From Paramecium sonneborni (Eukaryota > Ciliophora > Oligohymenophorea > Peniculida > Parameciidae), in contig CAJJDN010000113.1 of the NCBI GenBank assembly GCA_905182985.1, positions 156,326 to 220,325 of the forward strand: a stretch of DNA of 64,000 nucleotides, written 5' to 3'. Made by a program: the position numbers and the translations under genes. This document shows positions 26,239 through 37,836 of the stretch, one piece after another. Below the pieces are notes generated by a model that saw only the letters and a program-made list of their open reading frames with translations, did not search any database and had not been told where the DNA came from. Numbering within the stretch: the stretch's first letter is position 1; each line of letters begins with the position of its first letter.

Positions 26239-29200
26239 TTTCTTGTTGGTGGTCTTTTTTATTATTGAGTGTGTTTAACTTAGGTTGGTTTTTATTATGG
26301 TTTAGATTATGGTTTTTATTAAGGTTTAGATTTATGTTTATGTCTGTGTTTATCTATATTAATAAATGTATTAAATTACCAGAATCAGAATCATCATCAT
26401 CATCTTCATCTTGATCACTAATTTTATTAAGATCAAGAACATCAGATAAATCTTCATCATCATCTTCTTCATCATCACTACCTCCATCATCATCATCATC
26501 ACCATCTTCTGTAAAATCTGAATCATCGTCATCATCTCCATCATCACCCTTAAAAGATTAAGATTATTTATAATTACAGATTATTCAGGAGAGAATTCAC
26601 TATCTCCTGCTTCTGGATCATCGTCTTCACCTTCTTCTTCTTCACTCTCAGCCAAAATGTTTGTCCAACCTCCATCTTATACAAATCCTGGAATATCCTT
26701 TTATATTTAGGCCAGTACATTCTTCCAAACTAAATTCTAAGCTACTTCAAAAAATAACAAATTCATCTATAATTAAATATTTATAATACTCTATCTAACC
26801 AATTTTTAACACCTTCCTAATCCTTTATATCTATACTTTCAATTCTCAAAACTTATTTATCGTAATTCTTAAATACAAAAACTAGATCAAATGATTTTAT
26901 TCCTGGAATTATACGTTCAAAACAACATATTTCAACTTCAGATAATGTTAATATAAAAAATGGACTTTCAACTATATTCATCAAAGTATTAGGTGTTGGT
27001 TATAAAAATAATCTTGCTCTATTCCAATTTCCTTCAAATCCAAGATCTCTAAATGGTTTTTCAAATTATATTTTATAATCAGCTCCCATTTCTTCAATTG
27101 TCTTAATAAAAACTTCAAATTCTCTTGCCATCTTCTTTCTATGAACACGTAATCTTTCTTCCTCTTCTATTTCATCATCATCATTTCTATTTGTTCTCTT
27201 TCTACCTTCCAAATGTTCTACTGCTCCTCCAACCTCACAATAAAATTATACATCATGTGTTTTTCTCTTACCCAATACTATCGGAGAATGAAGATGAAAA
27301 TGTAAAGCAGCTATTATATCTTATTCTGGACTTTAATAAATGTAATGCTTAATATTCTTAAATACAATATCCAATTATTCCTTATTTGAATGTATATATC
27401 TAAAACCATTTGTATGTACTTCCAATATCCCTGCAGCTTTACCTGAACCAAATGTTGGTCTCACTTTTAAATCCTTAAATATTGGTTTCCTTCCTGATTT
27501 ACTAACCACTAAAGGCTCTAATTCACCAACATGTTATTTCTCTCTCTCTACTTACTATTCTGCCTTTACCTTTTTCTATAATTATTTTATCTACAATATC
27601 AAATTCTAAGGACGATCACTCTTCTTTGATCTATACTACAACTCCTTAATAAATATAGTTTCTCCATCTATTTAAGGAAATTGAATCTATCCAGCTGTTG
27701 TCTCAGATGTGAAGAAATTTATTCTAATTGATGAACCAATCTTTCCTTCATCAATCTTACTCACATTTTTTATACAAGAAACATGAAAAGGTATGTGAGT
27801 ACCCAACAAAGGTACCAAAACTGCACATTTTTAGTTATCAATGTAAATCTGTCCTTTCTACAATTCTTTTGGATAATGTTCTATTTTCTAATAACATTAT
27901 AATTTGTCTAATTCTAAGGCTTTTGTTTCTTAAGAGTTCTAGATAAATTAATCATGTTCTAGTCTTTATTCTAATTCATTCTATTTATCTTTTGCTAATC
28001 TCTCTTAATGAATTTATCTTTGCTTCTCATTTTCTCTTTGAATTTGAATCTATTAATTACGAGGTCCTCTTGTTCTACCTTCTTTTGGAGCATCTGGTTA
28101 TTTAGTCTATTATTTAGGAGCAGGTTATTCATCCTCTTCTTGTAATTAATATGAAATCTATTTATAAGCTTTTGGAATTTAATTAGTTGTCACATTAGCT
28201 GCTCCATTTGTGACAACAATGACATCTCCAACTGTTATTGTATATGTTATGCCTTTCTATCCATTAGGCAGATTCTCTAATGTTACTTAAACAAAATAAA
28301 CTTCATTCTTAGCCACAACATGAGTAGACTTTTCAGAAATAGCTAGAAATGGTTCTTTTAATTCAAGTCCAATTCCATATCCAAATGTAGTAGGAAACTA
28401 AAGATTAGTAATGTTTAATTCTGAAGTCTTCTGCTAAAACATAGCTAAAGCATCCTTATAAACTTAATTTAATGGTGTGCCAACAGTTAGAAATCCAATA
28501 ATTTTGCTCTAAACTTCTATCAATGTATTATACAATTTTTTTTGAACTTCTGTTGGGTTAATAAATAATGTTCTAATGCAATTAGTGTTGTATTCATTAA
28601 CTTATGTACCAAGAGAGATAATAATAACATCAGAAGAAAGATATTCTTTATTAGGAGTATCAACTTGCTAATAATTACCACCACTTTAAATGATTGGTGT
28701 ATATGCAAAATCATATAAACCATCTTATAATCCTATATCTTTGATGACTTTTAGTTTATCATTTTCTAATGATTATTCTACCTTCTTAGCTAGATCTTAA
28801 TGAGTAATACGGGTTCCAACATCAATGGAATCCTCAATCTATTTAATGAGTTTCTTAAATAGACGAGTAGTCAATTATGATGATTAATTGATAAAGGCTT
28901 ACTCTTAATCATCTTTGACTGCAAGTACATCACTTATCAATTAACTCGCATCAACAATTTAAGACCATCCTTTATAGTCATACCATTCTGTGGCTAGACT
29001 TCCTGCTTGTTACTCTGTTGAAGGCATTCCAAGCTTTACATTCCCTAATTTCTAACGAATTTTTTCAAAGCTATCACGATTATCACCAACTTTCTTAAAG
29101 AAGTTTACCTCGTATCTCCCGCCTAATCGTTGCTTAGTTTCATCCATCATTTACACTAGTCAAAAGTTAAAATAACATATTTACACTTCTTCTCGCTTGC

Positions 29201-29436
29201 TAAATAGAATATTTGCTTCTTTGTTGCGATAAACACTGTCTCAATCATATCGTATCCAAATAACCATACAAATAATGCCTTTGTTTTTGGTTTGATTGAC
29301 CCATCCTCTTTACCTGATAGAATACACAGAGCTGGTATGTCCTACCTTCTAATTTATTAAACCATACATCATTCAGTCGACTAGTCAATTAATCTAAATG
29401 TCTCTGAAATACATCTGCTATTATCTTTTTATCCAT
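26235..29436 (-). CDS. SPT16: Spt16, large subunit of FACT histone chaperone
   Basis: About 1,030 residues. Clear introns include 26 and 29 nt near the N-terminus and 29 and 26 nt in the acidic tail; others in the middle are not all placed. The N-terminal aminopeptidase-like domain includes D-I-P-A-L-C-I-L-S-G-K, D-V-G-T-R-I-T and G-Y-G-I-G-L-E. A dimerisation/PH-like middle region follows (I-P-F-H-V-S-C-I-K-N-V, A-L-H-F-H-L-H-S-P-I, C-C-F-E-R-I-I-P-G-I-K-S-F-D-L-V-F-V-F). The C-terminus has W-K-N-V-L-A and a long Asp/Glu tail. FACT moves H2A-H2B during transcription and replication. Unusually, the acidic tail is followed by about 35 basic residues rich in K-P-Q-Q-K-P. Stop TGA at 26235-26237 overlaps the PIG-C ATG. 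Confidence 0.95.
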
Positions 29437-29760
29437 TATTAAATTAATATATGTTAATAATTTTCTTATGGTGCTTTTGATATGCCATCACTTAACTCTA
29501 CATTAATTCTTATTCATGTACCAATCCACTATTCTAATACTCCTCCAAGAACACAACTCTAAAACCACAAAAAAAATATATAAAAAAAACCGCGAAAATT
29601 TAAACATTTATTCTATATATCACATATCTACCCCTGATGAAGATCATTCCATATAATATTTCATTCTGCTATCAATCTCAAACTATGTCAGTATCAATCA
29701 GATCCCGAGGTAAAATATAATTTATAATAAATCAAATTTACTTTTTACCAAATAAATAAT
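29437..29760. other. Divergent intergenic region
   Basis: About 325 bp between the Spt16 start and the PB1-ZZ-UBA gene. No coding frame of note; likely promoters for both. Confidence 0.5.
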
Positions 29761-30705
29761 ATGAAAATCAAGATTGTTTATAACAACGAGATCCATCTCT
29801 TCAAATCATAAAATCCAACTCTCTCAGATCTAAGATCACACATCTAAAAAATATTTCCAAACATCGATTTGAACTTTAAACTTACCTATAACGACTAAGA
29901 AAATGATTAAATCACTTTAAGTTGTTAAGAGGATTTTTAAGTTCTTGTCGATGAAGGAATATAAACTATTAAGGTTTTTGTGATAACCTCCTAAATACCT
30001 AAATCAGTTCCTCAAGATAAAATGGTTCATCAAACTCATACTTGTGATGGATGTTAAACAAGTCCAATTATAGGATCAAGATTCAAATGTCTCGAATGTC
30101 CTGACTATGACTTATGTGAAGAATGTTAAGTCAAAAATCTTCATAATCATCATCAATTCTTTAAAATTAGTACTTAAGAAGAATTAGATCAATTCAGAAA
30201 AGAACATAAGGCTAAATTTTGTCATTGGGAACAAAAAGGTTTTGGACATCATGATCATGGACCATTTGGATAAGTACCATTTGGAAATGAAGCTTCTAAA
30301 CAAATCAAAGATTTTTTCCGAAATCCTGCCTTTAAAGATATGAAACAAAATGTTTGTTCAATCGCTAAAGACATCTTTAAAGTCATAAAAACAGAGATTG
30401 AAAAAAATAAGAATACTCAATAATAATAGGAACAACCTTAAGATGAGGAATGTAATGTTAATGATAAATAAGAAACAAATTAAGAGACCCAATAAGAAAA
30501 ATAATAAGAAGTAACATAATAAACAATCTAAAATGATAATACTAATCAAGAAAATAATTGTAAGATTTAACAAGAAGTTGAAGAGAAAATTAGAACCTTG
30601 ATTTCACTTTTATAATGTGATGAGAAACAAGCTAGAGAATATCTTGAATGCTTCAAAGAATAATCATTAGATGAGATTATTGATATTATATTAGAAAAAA
30701 ATTGA
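29761..30705 (+). CDS. PB1-ZZ-UBA protein resembling p62/NBR1 selective-autophagy receptors
   Basis: 314 residues, intron-less. Residues 1-85 form a PB1 domain with basic K-I-K-I-V-Y at the start and an acidic OPCA-like Y-N-D-Q-E-N-D-Q-I-T-L. Residues ~103-150 form a ZZ finger (C-D-G-C, C-L-E-C, C-E-E-C, then H-N-H-H). The middle is Gln-rich with a possible LC3-interacting D-I-F-K-V-I. The last 45 residues look like a UBA domain (L-I-S-L-L-Q-C-D-E-K-Q-A-R-E-Y-L). In animals, fungi and plants this order defines p62/NBR1/Joka2, which bind ubiquitinated cargo and polymerise via PB1. The NBR1 FW domain is absent. Confidence 0.85.
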
Positions 30706-32079
30706 TAAAATGATTAATTATTAAATAATTTTTTCTGATTCCAAAAAAGTCCGTCTTATATTTATTATTTCAATTTTATTCAAAGATCATTAATTATTAA
30801 AGTTTTTGATAAAGAATCATAGCAAAAAAATATATCAAAATTATCATTACTTCTTCTAAATTTTTAAATTCAGTTATCTATTAAAATACCACAGGAAATA
30901 ATAAAAACAAGAGGTAAATATATAACAGCACCATTTTCATAAAAGAGGTGTGAATGTCTAATTAGTAGTTAAAAAAAATCAAGACAAAGAATAAAAAATA
31001 TTTTATATTCTAATAATTCAAAATTAAAATGTGTTAGAATTTTATGATAATAAATAATCAGTCCTTCTAAAGATTTCAAGAATATATAAAGAAATAGAGG
31101 GTGTTTTCAACATAAGTATTACTATTGTAAAGGCTTACTACATAAATATCTCAAAATCTCTAGGCTGTATCTAAAAAACTTCATTAGGGATCTTAACTAT
31201 TGAGTTTAATACTAGAATAATAATTCTCAATCTAAATTACATAATCATTTACCATTACATCCAATATAAAATAGCAAGAAATTTTTCATAATAAAAACTG
31301 AGAATAACAATATTAATGAGAATTGTGATAGTCAAGCATCCAAATGATTAATTATTGACCTCTGGCTTAAACCAAGTATAATGTAAATAGGGGAAGATGG
31401 GATATTTTGGAATGATTTGTTATTTGAAGGTCAAAACAAATTTACAAAATTAATAATCCTCTAAGTTTACATTGTGATAAGTTCAAAAGATAAGATTGAA
31501 GGTGTCAAACGAAAAACTAACGTTAAAGAACAACTCGAATTTAATTATCAGTTTTAAGAAAGATTCAAGGCTGGTAAAAATTTAGTTTATGAAATTGAAT
31601 GGCCAAAAAAATAAAAAATAAATACTTGGATTTATACAAAAGCAAGGAGGTAATTTATCTTGTTAAGCATAAAAATTTTTTGATGGTACTGTTTAGAGAA
31701 GAAGGATAAAATCTATGATTATAAAATATTGAAAGAAGTGGAAAATAAAGATAATAAAAAAAGAATAGTAATAGGTAGGATTGCAAAACGTACAATTAAT
31801 TTTGGTTTTTTTAATATATATCATTAGTAAGGAAGAGATGATTGTAATATTGGATATATTTATAGATAGAAGTTATTAGGCATGATTGTAAAAAATTAAG
31901 AAGTTAGAGAATATTTGATAGGAATGATTATAAAAATGGAGCAGTGTAATTTTTGTGAAATAGAAAAAGAAGTAGATTGATATAGGAGAGATAAGAGATT
32001 AAAAAAGATTGATAAGTTGGATAAGATGGATTAAGTAATGAGAAGATGAATTATTTTTAAATTATTGAATAATTATATA
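30706..32079 (+). pseudogene. Unresolved region, possibly a decayed gene
   Basis: Several plus-strand segments look coding (roughly 30780-31140, 31480-31680 and 31690-31980) but lie in different frames and are broken by TGA codons, for example near 31681. I could not join them with short introns. Either a longer-intron gene or a pseudogene. No domain recognised. The part from 31827 is duplicated at 33106. Confidence 0.3.
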
Positions 32080-33104
32080 ATGAACGATTCGAAAGGACCC
32101 AAAATAATGAGTTCTCACTCATTCAATAGTATAAAGAATGAGGAGCTTAAGAAAGCAGAAGTGATAGATGAACAATCATTGTAAACAACGTAAAAGAGAG
32201 GATAGCCAAAAATCAATATTAGTCGTTTGCCTCCAGCATTTGCAAATAAAAAGTATAAAAATAATGTAATTCAGACCATAGAAGAAATAGATAGAACCTT
32301 TGGCTTAGAAGAAGGAGTAGAAACAATAAGTACAACAGAATCTGCAGAACATAGAAGCAATACAAGAGTACAAGTAGGTGAGCCAAATGTTAAGTCCATT
32401 GAAGGCATTAATTATAAATCAAACTCTAGCGCGAACACAATTAGCAATCCAAAAATCCATTGGCACCTTTTCGTTAGTTCATGAAAGACCAAAAAAAAAT
32501 ACATGAAGAATTAGGCCTAAGTATCAGTACTCTTGTCCAAGGTTAGATGAGAATAGAAGACATGATTACTACTGGCACATTAAGATGTTATTATCGATTC
32601 TAACTTAATAGCTTACGGTGATCAGAGTCCTGTCAAAAAAATGTTACATGCTCCAACAATGAAACTTTATGTTGTAAAAGAAGTAATTCAATAAATTGAT
32701 ATTTAGGAACCATTACACAACAAGGAAATTCGTAAAAACTTAAAAGACTGGATCTCCTTTTGGTAGAACAAATTTGCTAATTCAAATTTACATGTATAAG
32801 TATATGCTACTTTTTGGAATACTCCTGAAGGATATGTATCTATTGTTATGGAATATATGAATGGTGGTTCATTATAAGTAAACATTAATTTCTAATTCCT
32901 AGAATCTTTTAGAAAGTATGGGTTTTCTTCCAGAGAGAAGTATCAAATAGCTTGTTCCACCTATTCTATAAGGATTATAAAAAATCCATTAATAAGGAGC
33001 TTAATGTCATGGTGCACTTGGACCATCATAAATACTTTTCCTTAGAGATGGTTCTGTTAAACTTGGGCAAGGTTTGTAATATAGAGTTTAAGTCTAAGGA
33101 AATC
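31827..33104. repeat. Copy 1 of 1,278-bp exact tandem duplication (assembly artefact)
   Basis: Matches 33106-34383 throughout, with a single N at 33105 between them (offset 1279). Copy 1 ends mid-gene at the N; copy 2 runs into the rest of the kinase-like gene. Confidence 0.95.
32080..33104 (+). pseudogene. 3'-truncated duplicate of MAPKK-like gene (artefactual)
   Basis: Contains the start and first ~300 codons of the gene at 33359-35249 but is cut off at the N before the C-lobe. It is a duplicate produced by the unmerged contig overlap, not a second locus. Confidence 0.9.
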
Positions 33105-33105
33105 N

Positions 33106-34383
33106 GTAAGGAAGAGATGATTGTAATATTGGATATATTTATAGATAGAAGTTATTAGGCATGATTGTAAAAAATTAAGAAGTTAGAGAATATTTGATAG
33201 GAATGATTATAAAAATGGAGCAGTGTAATTTTTGTGAAATAGAAAAAGAAGTAGATTGATATAGGAGAGATAAGAGATTAAAAAAGATTGATAAGTTGGA
33301 TAAGATGGATTAAGTAATGAGAAGATGAATTATTTTTAAATTATTGAATAATTATATAATGAACGATTCGAAAGGACCCAAAATAATGAGTTCTCACTCA
33401 TTCAATAGTATAAAGAATGAGGAGCTTAAGAAAGCAGAAGTGATAGATGAACAATCATTGTAAACAACGTAAAAGAGAGGATAGCCAAAAATCAATATTA
33501 GTCGTTTGCCTCCAGCATTTGCAAATAAAAAGTATAAAAATAATGTAATTCAGACCATAGAAGAAATAGATAGAACCTTTGGCTTAGAAGAAGGAGTAGA
33601 AACAATAAGTACAACAGAATCTGCAGAACATAGAAGCAATACAAGAGTACAAGTAGGTGAGCCAAATGTTAAGTCCATTGAAGGCATTAATTATAAATCA
33701 AACTCTAGCGCGAACACAATTAGCAATCCAAAAATCCATTGGCACCTTTTCGTTAGTTCATGAAAGACCAAAAAAAAATACATGAAGAATTAGGCCTAAG
33801 TATCAGTACTCTTGTCCAAGGTTAGATGAGAATAGAAGACATGATTACTACTGGCACATTAAGATGTTATTATCGATTCTAACTTAATAGCTTACGGTGA
33901 TCAGAGTCCTGTCAAAAAAATGTTACATGCTCCAACAATGAAACTTTATGTTGTAAAAGAAGTAATTCAATAAATTGATATTTAGGAACCATTACACAAC
34001 AAGGAAATTCGTAAAAACTTAAAAGACTGGATCTCCTTTTGGTAGAACAAATTTGCTAATTCAAATTTACATGTATAAGTATATGCTACTTTTTGGAATA
34101 CTCCTGAAGGATATGTATCTATTGTTATGGAATATATGAATGGTGGTTCATTATAAGTAAACATTAATTTCTAATTCCTAGAATCTTTTAGAAAGTATGG
34201 GTTTTCTTCCAGAGAGAAGTATCAAATAGCTTGTTCCACCTATTCTATAAGGATTATAAAAAATCCATTAATAAGGAGCTTAATGTCATGGTGCACTTGG
34301 ACCATCATAAATACTTTTCCTTAGAGATGGTTCTGTTAAACTTGGGCAAGGTTTGTAATATAGAGTTTAAGTCTAAGGAAATC
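33106..34383. repeat. Copy 2 of 1,278-bp exact tandem duplication
   Basis: Second copy, immediately right of the N at 33105; continuous with unique sequence and therefore the copy holding the complete kinase-like gene. Confidence 0.95.
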
Positions 34384-35249
34384 AATTATTTAATTCTTAT
34401 ATTCTAGGTAAACCTAAAGATGTCTAGAGGTATATTATTTAATTTTATCAGTAGTCTTTATGATCCAACAATTCTAGAAACACCTTCTTTATGGAGTAAA
34501 GCATCAAGTGAAAAAGTTCATTTCCCTGCTCAAGAAGACTTTATTCTTGAAAGGGCTAATGATATTTGGAAATTAGGATGGCTAGTTCTTAATTGTGCCA
34601 TTGGTACTCTTGAATTCCATCCTAAAGCTTAATTAATCTATGAAGGATCAAGAATCATTATTGAAGAAATCGCTAAATATACTGATTAACTCAAAGATAC
34701 TTGTTGTTTACTACATAGTGAAGCTAAGATCATTTCATTAGTAGAATCAAATTAAAAGATACCTTCTGAACCTAACAAAATTACTATTCTGGAATTACTT
34801 CCTTCTGATAAATTTAGTCAAGAATTTATTCAATTTTTATGTTCCACACTTAAAATAGATCCAAGATAAAGACTTTACACTGAATAATTATTATAACATC
34901 CCTGGCTTGTTGGAGGTAGAGAACCAAAAGGTATACTTTCGTTTTTTATTGTAGGACCTAATGTATAACTTAAAGAATTACTTAATATTTCCAATGCTTG
35001 GAATGCATTCCTACCAGAAGAATTTTAAGGTTAAGGAGCATAAAAATTGGAAAGACTTTGTGATGCTCTATGTCTTGTATTACAAAATTCAGAAAAACCA
35101 ACTGTCAATAAGTATCACCTACTCTCTTATCTTTTAGAATGCAATTATAAGAAAACAGTCCAATTATTAAAGAACTATCCTATGATATGGGTCTTAATTC
35201 TAAAGCCGTCAGTGATCGAATTGTGTAAATTTTCCAACCCTTTATTTGA
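33359..35249 (+). CDS. MAPKK/STE-like pseudokinase
   Basis: Runs from the ATG at 33359 to TGA at 35247-35249 with several introns (25 nt in the glycine-loop region, 25 nt after G-G-S-L-Q, 26 nt near the C-terminus; two more not fully placed). The N-lobe has the ATP Lys in Y-V-V-K-E-V and M-E-Y-M-N-G-G-S-L, typical of MAPK kinases. The glycine loop is poor (T-T-G-T-L-R-S-Y-G). The catalytic loop reads C-H-G-A-L-G-P-S-Q instead of HRDLKPSN, and DFG is replaced by L-G-Q-G. The C-lobe keeps D-I-W-K-L-G and Q-H-P-W-L. With catalytic Asp, Lys, Asn and the DFG Asp lost, phosphotransfer is very unlikely; a scaffold or allosteric role is inferred. A ~100-residue N-terminal extension is polar. Confidence 0.75.
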
Positions 35250-35530
35250 TCTGGCATTGCACTATTATCTATATATTTCTAATTATTTAATGTTATTATT
35301 ATCATAAATAATATTTTATAATCAATGGCTCTACATACACTCATATTGTTCTCCACTCTTTTATATCAACTATTTTAGTACTTTCATATTTCTCTTTTAT
35401 TTTATTGTCATCCCTAATCTTAATATTGATAAATATTTCTTATGTTTATAAATTCTCATGGAAAAAGTTTATATATAGCCTTCCTTTTATTATTCAATGT
35501 TTATTATTATCCATTATTTTAATAAAGTTA

Positions 35531-36109
35531 ATGGATCGACGTTCAAGTGCCACACTCATTAAATAAAAGTACTTTGTTTGTGATAGAGAATCTATCTAAG
35601 ATCCATTCGCAAACAGTATTGATCAATATTTTAAGAGGAGCAAAAAAAGAATTTATGGTTTTGCCTTTGCTAGTACTTATTTTCATTTTAATTCAGGTCT
35701 ATTTTTCCTCCTCCTTTTGATTCCATCAATCATCCTATAGCAGGATTTGTTAGAACTTATTGTTTAACCCTCAGAAGGAGTAAAATTTATTGTTAAAAAA
35801 ACTCTGGACTCTCCAATTACTGTGGAAATTGTCTCTGCTAATTCTTACTCTCTATCAGATATACAACTTTATTTAGATGGCCATATAATTGAACACTTTA
35901 CAATTATGTAAGAATTGATATCGAATTCTACTCATACAATAACAAGCAATTAATCCTTTTAATTTAGTATTAATTTAATGATCGTAGCAGTTAGATTAAT
36001 GTCATAGTTTACCTATATTCCTGCATCATACCTTATTGTTTAAATAGTTATGCTAGTTCTCTCTTTCCTCTATTTAATTTAAGAAATTATAAGAAAAAAG
36101 AAATTTTGA
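35531..36109 (+). CDS. Two-TM membrane protein, unknown
   Basis: 192 residues, intron-less. Cytosolic N-terminus with basic R-S-K-K-R, TM1 (L-F-F-L-L-L-L-I-P-S-I-I-L), a ~100-residue extracytoplasmic domain of beta-like character (I-T-V-E-I-V-S-A-N-S-Y), and TM2 near the C-terminus ending R-K-K-K-F. Topology resembles TMEM106/LEA-like or CDC50-type membrane-anchored beta domains, but no family is assigned. Confidence 0.65.
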
Positions 36110-36367
36110 TGATAATTCTTTCATATTTACTTACTAAACTTCTATTTTATATTCTCTTTTACCCTAATTATAATAAAAAAGTTACCTTACAAGCATTTAA
36201 AATTATATTCTGATTTTTTATTAAAATTGTATAAGCATTCATATTTAAAATCAATAAATTTAAAAATGTCCATGTTTTATTCAGAAAAAATTAGATATTT
36301 TATATAATAAAATTCTTCATGATTATAAATCAGTCCAAAATTTTTATTCTGTATATCATAAATATAA

Positions 36368-37201
36368 ATGACATCTAAACTTTCATTATCGTTTAATGAA
36401 AATCATAGAAAAACATTTGATAATCTCACTTAAGAATCCATATTTGAATACCCATTAAGAAGAAAATCATGTTATTGCAAATTATGTGGAAATCTAGGCC
36501 ATTTTTAAGTGCAAAATAGTAATTTGCCGACACCTATAGAACATCAATTTAATAGATAGTAAAGAAACAAAAGAAAGTAGAGTTTTGGTGATGATATCAA
36601 GACTCAAATACCTAGTGAATTGAGTTAAATTGAAAGTGATAATGGAAGACGAATTATATTGAGAAAAAGGTCAATTTCTATATCTAATATGAATGTGTAG
36701 AGATCCCTTAAATTTGAATAAATTTTTAGAGAAAATAACAATAGAACAAGAAGAGGAAGTTGTGAATGCAGTGAATGTGGAAGACTTAATTAATTTTAGA
36801 AAAAAAACAAAGAATTATCAATACCAAAAAAGGAAAGAAAGTTCAAATAAATTTAAACAACAAGACAACGAAAATTTTAACAATATGGATCAACAGAGTT
36901 TTAAATTAATAATAAGAACATTATTATTTAAAAGTCAATCATATAATCTTCAAAAAGTTTAAGATCATTTTAGGTTAAACAAATTAATGATATGATAAGA
37001 ACTAAAGATGTGAACAAATTAGTAAAAAATCGAATCTCAACAAGAGATTTAGAACAGCCTAAGTAAATCTAGAATAAATTTTCAATAATTAATTCATGTC
37101 AATAGTTGGATTCTCCATAAATTCCACAAGTAAAGTCTCAAAAATAAAATATTCATAAACCAGTCTTGTCCTTTTCTAATATAAAATAGAAATTTTAATG
37201 A
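36368..37201 (+). CDS. Hypothetical basic protein with two CxC-x2-C knuckles
   Basis: 277 residues, continuous frame with no intron needed. Hydrophilic and basic, rich in K, R, Q, N and S. Two cysteine knuckles, C-Y-C-K-L-C-G near residue 35 and C-E-C-S-E-C-G near residue 140, have the same C-x-C-x-x-C-G spacing and could together bind one metal ion. No family recognised. Confidence 0.65.
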
Positions 37202-37836
37202 TATTTTAATCTATTCTATTTCATTTTTGTAAAACAATTATTGAGGAAGGATTTTTTAATAAAATAAGATTAAATTAAATATATTAATAAATTTATTTAT
37301 ATAATAATCATTAAGTTCATAGTGTACCTTTAACTTTAGTTATTTTTTCAAATTGTTTTTTAATTTCAATTTTAATTTTAATTTTATTTTAGTTATTTTC
37401 TCTAAGAGATTTTGTGGACAAATGTATAGGGGCATTCCATCAACGAAGTAATTAAATTTGACATAAATTTCTTTTTTATTTCTTAAAGCTTTTATTATAA
37501 TATCAAATATGAAGCAGTAATTTTAAAAAATATTTCTTTTTATTTAAAATTTTGACTATTTTAAACTGTTTAATTTGCATCTTTTTTTGTAAATTGATTA
37601 TGAAGTTATATTTTAAATTTTTTATAGAATTTCTTGTACATGATGATAGAATTTATATATTTCAATTTTCAACTCATTATAAAGTCTGTAATTTTTGATA
37701 TATTGTTATTCTCATTATTTGGGTTAGAATTAATAATAATTGATTAGTTTAATTATAATTGTTAAGATTACAGTGTAATAATGAGAGAGATTTCTGTAAA
37801 TTTGTAGTTACTAACAATAATTAATAATATAAATTA
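37202..37836. other. Gene-free AT-rich stretch
   Basis: About 635 bp. Homopolymer-rich; no persuasive reading frame on either strand. Confidence 0.5.

Noticed and set aside
35047..35307. Unspliced extension of the MAPKK-like gene into hydrophobic sequence
   Set aside because: A canonical 26-nt intron moves the frame to a polar C-terminus ending at TGA 35247-35249, leaving room before the next gene.
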